DNA of 12,353 nt. Origin: Chloroflexota bacterium (lineage in GTDB: Bacteria; Chloroflexota; Dehalococcoidia; E44-bin15). How positions within the stretch are numbered: position 1 is the stretch's first letter; each line of letters starts with the position of its first letter. The stretch is from the NCBI GenBank assembly GCA_015222405.1, contig JADFVG010000095.1:1-12353 (forward strand), given 5' to 3'. Under the pieces are notes generated by a model. It saw nothing but the letters and a program-made list of their open reading frames with translations, did not search any database and was not told the origin of the DNA. Positions 1 to 6,404 of the stretch are shown piece by piece. A program made the position numbers and the translations under genes.

Positions 1-45
1 ATATGTTATTCTGCTGGCGGCAATTTATAAGGAAAGGAGATCTAG

Positions 46-1485
46 ATGGTAGGGATTACTTCTTACGGTGCTTATGTACCCCTGTATCGGTTAGACCGAA
101 TGGTGATCTTTAGTGCTATCGGATGGGCAGCTCCTGCAGCGCCTCAGCCTGGTGAAAAGGCTGTCGCCAACTATGACGAGGACTGTCTTACCATGGCTGT
201 TGCTGCGGCCACGGATTGCTTAAATGGTCTCGACCGGGAAGAGGTCGACGGTCTATATCTGGCCACCACCACCTCACCCTATAAAGAGAGGCAAGCTTCT
301 GGCATAGTTGCTACCGCCCTTGATCTTCCCTCTGACATTCGAACTGCTGACTTCACCGGTTCTCTCAGGGCAGGTACCATTGCCCTAAATTCAGCTATTG
401 ATGCTGTCAAGGGAGACTCAAAGAATGTCATGCTCGTCGCCAGTGATTGCCGTTTAGGGGCTGGTGCTGGACTCGCTGAGCAAGCCTTTGGCGATGGTGC
501 TGCCGCCTTCCTCTTGGGAGATGAAGGAGTTATCGCCAGCCTGGAGGGCAGTTATAGCATTTCTGCGGACCTTATGGATGTCTGGAGAGCGGATGGAGAC
601 ACTTTCATTCGCAGTTGGGAGGATCGGTTTATACGTGATGAGGGATACGAGAAATTCATCCCTGAAGCTGCTTCCAAGCTTATGGCCAAGTATGAACTGA
701 GCGCCAAGGATTTTGCTAAGGTAGCTTTCTATGGCCCCGATGTCAGAACACATGGCAGGATAGCCAGGCGGATGAGGCTTGAGCCGGAGCAAGTCCAGGA
801 TCCCTTGCTTACCACGATAGGCAATACTGGGGCTGCTTTTTCGCTGATGATGCTGGTAGCGGCCTTAGAGGATGCCAAGCCGGGAGATAAGATCCTGATC
901 ATCAGCTATGGTAATGGCAGCGATGCTCTATACTTTCAAGTGACTGAGGAAATAAAGAAGGTGAAAGGTAGGAGGGGAATAAAAGGGCATCTGGCGTCAA
1001 AGAAGCCACTCACTTCTTATGAGAGGTACGCTCGCTTTCGAGACACGCTGCCTCTAGAGGCCACAGCACGTGCTATGGCTCCATTTACTTCACTGTCTGC
1101 GCTGTGGCGGGAGCATAGGGGGGTTACGTCCCTTGTTGGCTCCAAATGCAAGCGCTGTGGCACCCCGCAATATCCAGCGCAGAGGGTATGTGCCAATCCC
1201 GCGTGTAAAGCCATTGATGAGATGGAACCTTACAGGTTTTCTGACAAGAAGGCTTGCCTTTTCACTTACACTGGAGATAACTTAGCTTTCAGTCCCGATC
1301 CCCCTCAAGCATACGGCATGATTGACTTTGATGGGGGAGGGAGGTCAATATTTGATGTCACTGATTGTGTGCTCGAAGAGCTTAGTGTAGATATGCCGGT
1401 GGAGATGAGCTTTAGAAGGATGTATCGCGATCAGTTACATGGTATCAGCAATTACTGGTGGAAAGCTGCACCGCCACGAGGATAA
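46..1485 (+). CDS. HMG-CoA synthase-like protein fused to C-terminal DUF35 zinc-ribbon/OB-fold domain
   Basis: The 479-residue protein has an HMG-CoA synthase-type thiolase fold (about residues 1-305) followed by a DUF35 module (about 345-470). The DUF35 part shows a four-cysteine zinc ribbon (C368, C371, C382, C387) and then an OB-fold-like stretch. Fold landmarks of the family are present: FGDGAAAFLL near 148-157, IGNTG at 258-262 and SYGNGS at 287-292. By alignment from memory with bacterial HMGCS, the catalytic Glu, Cys and His fall on T75, L107 and Y229, so ordinary condensing activity is unlikely. In archaea, DUF35 proteins bridge an acetoacetyl-CoA thiolase and HMGCS; BbsA/BbsB in anaerobic toluene degradation is a similar DUF35/thiolase pair. 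The thiolase gene follows after 15 bases, supporting a complex. The start has a good ribosome site (AAGGAGA at 34-40). The substrate is unknown; calling it true HMG-CoA synthase would probably be wrong. Confidence 0.88.
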   Translation: MVGITSYGAYVPLYRLDRMVIFSAIGWAAPAAPQPGEKAVANYDEDCLTMAVAAATDCLNGLDREEVDGLYLATTTSPYKERQASGIVATALDLPSDIRTADFTGSLRAGTIALNSAIDAVKGDSKNVMLVASDCRLGAGAGLAEQAFGDGAAAFLLGDEGVIASLEGSYSISADLMDVWRADGDTFIRSWEDRFIRDEGYEKFIPEAASKLMAKYELSAKDFAKVAFYGPDVRTHGRIARRMRLEPEQVQDPLLTTIGNTGAAFSLMMLVAALEDAKPGDKILIISYGNGSDALYFQVTEEIKKVKGRRGIKGHLASKKPLTSYERYARFRDTLPLEATARAMAPFTSLSALWREHRGVTSLVGSKCKRCGTPQYPAQRVCANPACKAIDEMEPYRFSDKKACLFTYTGDNLAFSPDPPQAYGMIDFDGGGRSIFDVTDCVLEELSVDMPVEMSFRRMYRDQLHGISNYWWKAAPPRG

Positions 1486-1500
1486 AGAGGAGGTAAAAAG

Positions 1501-2679
1501 ATGGCTGAAAAGGGGATAAAGGATAAAGTTGCAATTGTGGGGATGGGTTGCACCAAGTTTGGAGAGCTGTGGGAGAAAGGCGTTTCAGACCTGATAGTTG
1601 AGTCATACAAAGAGGCTTTGGAGGATGCGGGGATAGAGCCTAAGGATATTGAGGCCGCTTGGCAGGGCAACCTGTACGATTTTACAGCGGTAAGCGCCAT
1701 GCCTCTGTCCACGACGTTGAAGCTGCCGTTTATTCCCGTGACCAGGGTAGAGAATATGTGCGCCTCTGGTTCGGAGGCGCTGAGGGGAGCCTGCTATGCC
1801 GTGGCTGCGGGTATCCATGACATCTGTTTGGCGCTTGGTGTTGAGAAGCTTAAGGATACCGGGTATGGCGGCCTTCCTGCAGGGGGAGGAGGGGCGGGTG
1901 TTGGGCCTAATGCAACGGCGCCCGGCATGTTTGCCATGATGGCTACCAGATACTTTGCTAAGTATGGACTGAGTCCTGAGGAGGGGAAAAGGACACTAGC
2001 CCACATATCCTCGAAGAGCCATCATAATGGCACCCTGAATCCCAAGGCTCACCTACAAAGGGAGATATCTATAGAGGACATAATGAGAGCCCCTATAATC
2101 GCCTGGCCCTTGGGATTATTTGACTGCTGCGGTGTGAGCGATGGGTCAGCGGCAGCAATAGTGGTCCGAGCTGATATGGCTAAGAATTTCAGGCCTGACC
2201 CTGTCTATGTCAAGTCGCTTCAAATCGCGGTAAGCAGTGGTGAGGAGTCGGCTTACACCGATTATGATTATGCCCATGTTGAGAGCACCTATCATGCTGG
2301 GATCAGAGCCTATGAAGAGGCGGGGATAAAGAATCCCAGGGAAGAGGTCAGCATGATGGAGGTTCACGACTGCTTTAGCATCACTGAGCTCGTTACTTAT
2401 GAGGACCTGCAGATATCACCCAGGGGAAGGGCTGGAGAGGACATCAACGCTGGCTTCTATGACCTCGATGGTCAAGTACCCTGCCAGCCTGACGGTGGGC
2501 TGAAGTGTTTTGGGCATCCTATCGGTGCCTCGGGACTGAGGATGATGTACGAGATGTACAAGCAGCTTCAGGGCAAGGCTGGCCCTCGTCAGATGAAAGA
2601 TCCCAAGGTGGGGCTTACTCATAATCTGGGAGGTGTTCCGCCGCGCTGCGTCTGCAGTGTGTGTATGGTAGGGCTTTAA
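1501..2679 (+). CDS. SCP2-type thiolase (acetyl-CoA acetyltransferase family)
   Basis: A 392-residue thiolase-superfamily enzyme of normal length for the non-decarboxylating SCP2/archaeal-type group. The nucleophilic cysteine is C87 in ENMCASGSEAL. The second-half motifs are EVHDCF (H289), CFGHPIGASG (H339) and THNLGG (373-378). The C-terminus carries CVCSVC in place of the CxG motif of classical biosynthetic thiolases, as expected when the catalytic residues are the HDCF and GHP histidines. It should cleave or form a 3-oxoacyl-CoA bond with CoA in the cytosol. The ribosome site AGAGGAGGT (1486-1494) lies in the 15-base gap after the HMGCS-like/DUF35 gene, so the two are co-translated and probably form a complex in which DUF35 bridges the subunits. 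The acyl substrate cannot be told from sequence; fatty-acid, branched-chain or aromatic acyl-CoA are all possible. Confidence 0.92.
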   Translation: MAEKGIKDKVAIVGMGCTKFGELWEKGVSDLIVESYKEALEDAGIEPKDIEAAWQGNLYDFTAVSAMPLSTTLKLPFIPVTRVENMCASGSEALRGACYAVAAGIHDICLALGVEKLKDTGYGGLPAGGGGAGVGPNATAPGMFAMMATRYFAKYGLSPEEGKRTLAHISSKSHHNGTLNPKAHLQREISIEDIMRAPIIAWPLGLFDCCGVSDGSAAAIVVRADMAKNFRPDPVYVKSLQIAVSSGEESAYTDYDYAHVESTYHAGIRAYEEAGIKNPREEVSMMEVHDCFSITELVTYEDLQISPRGRAGEDINAGFYDLDGQVPCQPDGGLKCFGHPIGASGLRMMYEMYKQLQGKAGPRQMKDPKVGLTHNLGGVPPRCVCSVCMVGL

Positions 2680-2718
2680 GGGTTCTCCGGGAAACTGAAA
2701 GGGCTTTCCGCAGGTGGT

Positions 2719-2937
2719 TTATTCCCAGAGGAAGGGGTAATATTCTCTGGTCTCTTCCTCTTTACGCAGCTTCCCCTGGCTGATTAGGTCGTGGATTGCT
2801 TCGGCAACCTCAGTTCTCGAAGCTCCAACCTCGCCTTCGACGGCTGAGAGCTTGACACCGGGGCACTGTGTAACATAAGCGAGGATGCTATCTTGTAGCG
2901 AGCTTATTGAGCCTTTGATTTGCTTTTCGCCTGTCAT
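2719..2937 (-). CDS. Small winged-helix DNA-binding protein
   Basis: A 72-residue protein that looks like a bare winged helix-turn-helix. Residues about 15-60 contain a helix, then KLSAVEGEVGASRTEVAEAI as the likely turn and recognition helix, then LISQGKLRKEE-REYYPF as the wing. No ligand-binding or dimerisation domain is left over. It ends 39 bases from the thiolase stop (convergent) and starts 72 bases downstream of the response regulator on the same strand, so both may be on one transcript. The ribosome site before the ATG is weak. It is not recognised as a named family; a role as a transcriptional regulator is inferred from fold only. Confidence 0.68.
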   Translation of the reverse strand: MTGEKQIKGSISSLQDSILAYVTQCPGVKLSAVEGEVGASRTEVAEAIHDLISQGKLRKEEETREYYPFLWE

Positions 2938-3009
2938 TGGCTTTATCCATCTTTCGTATTGGCAAATTTCCCTTTGCGAGTAGAATCCTCAGCATGCTCA
3001 AGGCATCGA

Positions 3010-3687
3010 CTAATAGACCCTGATCAGACCATGGCGCAATGCCAGTACTACTGCGTGAGTACGGTCGTTGGCAGCAAGCTTGCGCATGATAGAGGTGACG
3101 TGATTTTTCACCGTCTGGTTACAGATACCAAGAGCATGAGCGATCTCCTTGTTTGAATTGCCCTGGGCAATATATTCCAGAATCTCAGTTTCACGGCGCG
3201 AAAGCGGTGAGATCAGGGGTTCGACTTCTTTTTCCACCAGCAGTAGGTCTTGGAATTGCCTGAGGACACGTAAGGCAACCCCTGGCCTGGTAAGCAGGCA
3301 CTCATTGATTGGGTATTCTCCCTGGCAGGCTTTTCTCACCTGATGGGCCAGATGCTGACCGGTGATTGACTTGATAAGATAGCCAGCAGCTCCTACTTGG
3401 ATTGCGAGGAAGAGCTGCTCGTCATCTTCGTAGCGTGCCAAAAGGATAACCGATATCATGGGTGAGTGGCGTCTGATTTGGCGTGTGAGATCAAGACCAC
3501 TGAGGTGGGGTAGCTCGGAATCGAGGATTACTACGTCAGGGGATAAGTGTTTGATCTGATCAAGGGCCTCTTCACCATCATCGCTCTCGCCAATCACCTC
3601 TATGTCGCCTTCTTTGGAAAGCGCCATGCGCATGCCCTCGCGGTAAAGTACCTGATTTTCAATTAGGAAAGCCCGTATCTTCCCCAT
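3010..3687 (-). CDS. NarL/FixJ-type response regulator with atypical receiver pocket
   Basis: A 225-residue two-domain regulator. The receiver domain covers about 1-120, with phosphoacceptor D56 (VVILDSELP) and conserved K106 (GYLIKS). The LuxR-type helix-turn-helix is at about 160-222 (LSRRETEILEYIAQGNSNKEIA, then TVKNHVTSIMRKL). The acidic pair that binds Mg2+, usually DD, reads E10-N11 in LIENQVLYREGM. The switch Thr/Ser position falls on A84 in ILLARYEDD. Phosphorylation may therefore be weak, or the protein may respond to another signal. No histidine kinase is present in the window, so it is an orphan here. The ATG at 3687 has only a weak GGTGGTG ribosome site, but the protein begins at the usual receiver strand. 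A candidate promoter lies 55-85 bases upstream. Confidence 0.93.
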   Translation of the reverse strand: MGKIRAFLIENQVLYREGMRMALSKEGDIEVIGESDDGEEALDQIKHLSPDVVILDSELPHLSGLDLTRQIRRHSPMISVILLARYEDDEQLFLAIQVGAAGYLIKSITGQHLAHQVRKACQGEYPINECLLTRPGVALRVLRQFQDLLLVEKEVEPLISPLSRRETEILEYIAQGNSNKEIAHALGICNQTVKNHVTSIMRKLAANDRTHAVVLALRHGLIRVY

Positions 3688-3740
3688 CGCACCACCGTGT
3701 CATGGTAAGCTGCTTGCTTTATGTCAATGAGCCCTTCTGT

Positions 3741-3771
3741 ATCATATCAGGCATCCTTACGACCAAGTCAA
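3741..3771 (-). promoter_or_regulatory. Candidate promoter of the response-regulator gene
   Basis: On the minus strand TTGACT (3766-3771) precedes TATGAT (3741-3746), with TGA directly before it, giving an extended -10 (TGnTATGAT). The spacer is 19 bases, long for a standard promoter but tolerable with an extended -10. It lies 54 bases before the start codon. This is inference from consensus only. Confidence 0.4.
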
Positions 3772-3773
3772 TA

Positions 3774-3800
3774 GTACTTGCGAACCAGAAAGTGGTACTT
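3774..3800. repeat. Two GTACTT direct repeats, 21-base period, upstream of the response-regulator -35
   Basis: GTACTT occurs at 3774-3779 and again at 3795-3800, exactly two helical turns apart, starting 2 bases upstream of the candidate -35 of the response-regulator gene. This geometry fits an activator or autoregulatory site read from one face of the helix. Six-base repeats are short, so chance is a real alternative. Confidence 0.35.
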
Positions 3801-3912
3801 TAGGTCCTATTATGCTAGCCCATTGGTCAGGCACGGCAAGCGGCTTTCATAAGGGGGCCAATCTAGGCAGTCCTACGAAGGGCAGACGCTTGCTATAAGG
3901 GGGATTAGTACG

Positions 3913-4635
3913 TCATCCCTGTGGCCTGGGGTACTGGCCAATCTGGCAATCAGCCTTTCCCCATCTCTGAGCGTGGGCTTGCTTTAGCCGCTGCAAGTGG
4001 CTTTGGAAGGAAGCCGAGGTAAGGGTATCCGTGCTCATTATCACAGCATCCTCTCCGTTATCCGTGTAGTAGCCCCGGCGCAGCCCCATCCTGGAGAAGC
4101 CATACTTCTCATAGAGCCTTTGGGCAACAAGATTAGAGGACCGCACCTCCAGGGTAACGACGCGGGCATTGCGCGTCAGCGCCAGCTCAAGGGCTGCGAT
4201 TAGCAACAGCTCGCCTATTCCTTGCCTGCGGTATGGCTCCCGTATTCCTATCGTGGTCAGATGAGCGTCGTCCGACATGATCCAGAGGCCACTCAGGCCA
4301 ACAATCCTTTGGTTCGTGGCCGATGATAGGCTCTCCTCGGAGCTGAAGAAAAGCCTTAACTTGTGCCAGAACTGACCAAGCCTGGATGCGGTGCGTTGAT
4401 TTTCTTTCGGCTCTGCAGCTTGGTCAGCGAGAGGGTTTTTATTCTCCCTTTCACAAGCGACGAGATAGAGGGACAATTTGCTGAAAAGGATTTCCCGTTT
4501 GTAGGATGCTGGAGGCCACTCGGGGAAGCATTCGCGATCAATCTCATTGGCTTGAGCAATATCTTCGAGCCGCATTAGCCGTATTGCGTAGCGCAAGGCA
4601 TCCCCCAGGATGGGAATAATAAGCAATTTTATCAC
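3913..4635 (-). CDS. rimI: GNAT acetyltransferase, RimI-like, with internal insertion
   Basis: A 240-residue GNAT enzyme likely to acetylate the N-terminal alanine of a ribosomal protein or other N-termini using acetyl-CoA. The N-terminal strand and helix (IRLMRLEDIAQANEID) fit the family. The acetyl-CoA loop is RRQGIG at 136-141, followed by LEVRSSNLVAQRLYEKYGF (162-180) and the RimI-type tail LRRGYYTDNGEDAVIM (185-200). RimI is normally about 150 residues. Here a polar segment of about 45 residues (62-108) sits between two core strands, and a roughly 40-residue basic tail follows the domain. The start codon is GTG at 4635, supported by AAGGA (4643-4647) seven bases upstream. The gene is divergent from the sigma factor gene and stands alone, without the tsaB/tsaD genes often found with rimI. 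The general GNAT call is firm; RimI specificity is likely, not proven. Confidence 0.85.
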   Translation of the reverse strand: MIKLLIIPILGDALRYAIRLMRLEDIAQANEIDRECFPEWPPASYKREILFSKLSLYLVACERENKNPLADQAAEPKENQRTASRLGQFWHKLRLFFSSEESLSSATNQRIVGLSGLWIMSDDAHLTTIGIREPYRRQGIGELLLIAALELALTRNARVVTLEVRSSNLVAQRLYEKYGFSRMGLRRGYYTDNGEDAVIMSTDTLTSASFQSHLQRLKQAHAQRWGKADCQIGQYPRPQG

Positions 4636-4645
4636 ATTACATTCC

Positions 4646-4682
4646 TTACCGCTACCCTTTCCCCGTTTGTTACGTTATATTA
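4646..4682 (+). promoter_or_regulatory. Shared promoter-like element, copy A (upstream of sigma factor gene)
   Basis: CGCTA (4650-4654) and CGTTATATTA (4673-4682) are separated by 18 bases. The same two blocks at identical spacing occur at 6409-6441 before the exported-protein gene, and several intervening bases also match (TC, CCG, TT, TT). The CGTT core resembles -10 elements of ECF sigma factors, so this is a candidate autoregulated promoter of the sigma factor operon. The element ends 51 bases before the GTG start. Confidence 0.5.
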
Positions 4683-4684
4683 TA
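4679..4684 (-). promoter_or_regulatory. Candidate -10 element for rimI
   Basis: A perfect TATAAT on the minus strand lies 43 bases upstream of the rimI GTG. No good -35 is visible at the expected distance. It overlaps the 3' end of the shared element upstream of the sigma factor gene on the other strand. Confidence 0.4.
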
Positions 4685-4720
4685 AGCACGGGATAACACC
4701 GTTTTGCTGCTTTTGCCAGC

Positions 4721-4726
4721 AGGGGG
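4721..4726 (+). promoter_or_regulatory. Ribosome site that sets the sigma factor start
   Basis: AGGGGG lies seven bases before GTG 4734. The frame stays open upstream to a TTG at 4704, but that codon has no ribosome site and adds residues outside the conserved domain, so GTG 4734 is preferred. Confidence 0.6.
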
Positions 4727-4733
4727 TTGTCAG

Positions 4734-5279
4734 GTGCATGATGAAAGGGGCCTGGTGGAGCGGGCCAAGAGTGGGGATACTCAGGCCCTTGCCAGGCTCT
4801 ATGAGGAAAATTTCGACAGGGTCTATCGCTACATCGCCCTCAGGGTGGGAAACGCGGCTGATGCCGAGGACCTTACGGCGAAGGTGTTCATAAAGATGTT
4901 GGAATCCATCGCCTCCTTCAAATGGCGTGGCGTGCCCTTCTCTGCCTGGCTGTTTCGTATCGCCCATAACCTTGCCGTTGACCATTTGAGGCAGAAAGCC
5001 AAAAAAGGACATCTGGTCCTGGATGAATCTATGGCTGTTTCTGAAATCGACCCTGCGGCGGTGGCAGAGATAAGGCTAAGTATTGAGCAGCTGAATATCG
5101 CGCTGGAGCAGCTCACTCAGAACCAGAAGGAGGTGATGGCACTGCGCTTTGGTGCTGGGCTATCCACCGCCGAGGCAGCTAAGGTCTTGGGCAAAAGGGA
5201 GGGGGCGGTAAAGGCGCTACAGCACAGCGCACTGATGGCGCTGCGCAAAAGACTTTCCTCTTGGCGAAACGATGAGTAA
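4734..5279 (+). CDS. ECF-type RNA polymerase sigma factor
   Basis: The 181-residue protein from GTG 4734 has only regions sigma-2 and sigma-4, which is typical of ECF (group 4) factors. Sigma-2 spans about 15-87 (LYEENFDRVYRYIALRV, then DAEDLTAKVFIKML and FSAWLFRIAHNLAVDHLR). Sigma-4 spans about 124-175 (LTQNQKEVMALRFGAGLSTAEAAKVLG, then GAVKALQHSALMALRKRL). It directs RNA polymerase to a specific promoter class. Its last codons overlap the start of the DUF5667 membrane-protein gene by eight bases, so the two are translationally coupled; that neighbour is the likely regulator. The upstream region contains an element also found before the exported-protein gene at 6468, a candidate for autoregulation and a small regulon. 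The signal sensed is unknown. Confidence 0.92.
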   Translation: MHDERGLVERAKSGDTQALARLYEENFDRVYRYIALRVGNAADAEDLTAKVFIKMLESIASFKWRGVPFSAWLFRIAHNLAVDHLRQKAKKGHLVLDESMAVSEIDPAAVAEIRLSIEQLNIALEQLTQNQKEVMALRFGAGLSTAEAAKVLGKREGAVKALQHSALMALRKRLSSWRNDE

Positions 5280-5985
5280 AGGTTTTGAAAAAATCCTAGA
5301 TGAATGCCTCGAGCGTCTGATCCAGGGTGAAAGCATCGAGGAGTGCCTAGCCCGTTACCCTGAACAGGCAGCGGAGCTCGAGCCTCTGCTCAAGGCTGCC
5401 CTCACTGTGAGGGAGGCCTCAGCCTTAGAGCCTCGCCCTGAACTCAAGGCACAGATTGGCTCTCGGCTCCGCTCGGTGATTGAGGTGAGGGGCCAGCGGA
5501 GGGTATTCCGCCTTGGATGGGGCTGGGCTCTAGCGATAGGCATGGTTCTTCTCCTCATGATTGCCAGCACCAGTACTGTAGTCGCTGCCTCAGGAAGCCT
5601 TCCCGATGAGCCCCTTTACCCCGTGAAGATCGCCATGGAGCATGTAAGGCTTTGGCTTACCCCGTCAGATATGGGGAAGGCCAAGCTACACGCCAGATTC
5701 GTCAATCGGCGCATAGATGAAATTGCCCAAATGGCAGGCAAGGACAAACCTGAGGTAGTGGCCAGGGTGATCCATCGCTTGGAGGGTCACCTTGAGGTGA
5801 TACCACGCCTTGTCCGAGAGCGGGAGATACACGCACTGAGGCAGTTCCTGGAGCAGAATGCCGCCACCAATCTGGGCATCCTGCACACCCTAGAGGAGAA
5901 GAAGCCTGCCCTTGGCCCTGCTCTAAAAAGGGCGAGGGAGATCTATACTCAAACCCTTCACGCCATCGAGGAGGTCGAAAAATGA
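5272..5985 (+). CDS. DUF5667-type membrane protein, likely anti-sigma or regulator of the sigma factor
   Basis: A 237-residue single-pass membrane protein. The N-terminal cytoplasmic part (1-80) contains the GESIEECLARYPEQAAELEPLL segment common in sigma-partner proteins of Chloroflexota. One membrane helix follows at about 83-105. The external part begins with GSLPDEPLYPVKIAMEHVRLWLT, the DUF5667 signature, and continues as charged, helical sequence to the end. No zinc-binding anti-sigma motif (HxxxCxxC) is present. It overlaps the sigma factor gene by eight bases and the DUF1284 gene by four (ATGA), so the three form one unit. By position and topology it should hold or release the sigma factor in response to an envelope signal; this is inference, since DUF5667 has no proven biochemical role known to me. 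Confidence 0.85.
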   Translation: MSKGFEKILDECLERLIQGESIEECLARYPEQAAELEPLLKAALTVREASALEPRPELKAQIGSRLRSVIEVRGQRRVFRLGWGWALAIGMVLLLMIASTSTVVAASGSLPDEPLYPVKIAMEHVRLWLTPSDMGKAKLHARFVNRRIDEIAQMAGKDKPEVVARVIHRLEGHLEVIPRLVREREIHALRQFLEQNAATNLGILHTLEEKKPALGPALKRAREIYTQTLHAIEEVEK

Positions 5986-6389
5986 AGCTCAGGGCTCATC
6001 ATCTTATTTGCCTTCTCGGCTTCAGGGGGCTTGGTTATTCCCCAGAATTTGTGGAGAACATGGCTCACATCGCAGACCAACTGCGTTCTTTTCCCCAGAC
6101 GGTGATTGAGGTTCTACGCCAGCCCGATGATATATGCTCTCCCTGCCCCTTCCTCGGGAAGAAAGGATGCCAAGATAAGGGGCCTAATTCGGAGGGGAAA
6201 AGAAGAAATCGAGATGAGGCTGTTATGGACCGGCTTAACGTTACGGCTGGCGATAAATTGAGCTGGTTTGAAATAAGAGAAAGGATGCGCTCTTCAATAA
6301 ACCCCGAGGATCTGGATGAGATATGTCAGGATTGTGAGTGGCTGCCTCAGGGCTACTGCGTGGAAGGGCTTAAGGACCTAAGAAGCTGA
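5982..6389 (+). CDS. DUF1284 cysteine-rich protein, possible iron-sulfur protein
   Basis: A 135-residue soluble protein beginning with the family hallmark LRAHHLICLLGFRGLGYS. It has two cysteine clusters, C52-x2-C55 with C63 (ICSPCPFLGKKGC) and C115-x2-C118 with C126 (ICQDCEWLPQGYC), plus C10. The pattern fits a metal or Fe-S site, as predicted for DUF1284, but no reaction is established. The ATG overlaps the preceding stop as ATGA, so translation is coupled to the DUF5667 gene. Placement after a sigma factor and its membrane partner hints at a redox or metal role in that pathway, or may be simple cotranscription. No terminator is visible after it. Confidence 0.85.
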   Translation: MKLRAHHLICLLGFRGLGYSPEFVENMAHIADQLRSFPQTVIEVLRQPDDICSPCPFLGKKGCQDKGPNSEGKRRNRDEAVMDRLNVTAGDKLSWFEIRERMRSSINPEDLDEICQDCEWLPQGYCVEGLKDLRS

Positions 6390-6404
6390 AGAGGTCAGCA
6401 TGAA

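Larger units (their letters stand above)
3688..3912. other. Intergenic region between rimI end and response-regulator start
   Basis: A gene-free stretch of 225 bases. It holds the probable response-regulator promoter near 3741-3771, two GTACTT direct repeats 21 bases apart, a pair of ATAAGGGGG repeats (3849-3857 and 3895-3903), and a separated inverted repeat GCAAGCG/CGCTTGC (3836-3842 and 3887-3893). No convincing ORF, RNA gene or terminator was seen. Confidence 0.6.

Noticed and set aside
1..45. Possible tail of an upstream gene
   Set aside because: More than one frame could end here (for example a TAA at 28-30), and the fragment is too short to support any assignment.
454..792. Open frame of 112 codons antisense to the HMGCS-like gene
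   Set aside because: The sense-strand protein is well supported throughout this stretch and the antisense product has no family features.
2690..2709. GGAAA/TTTCC stem after the thiolase gene as a terminator
   Set aside because: Only five pairs with a large loop and no U-run; not enough for a terminator call.
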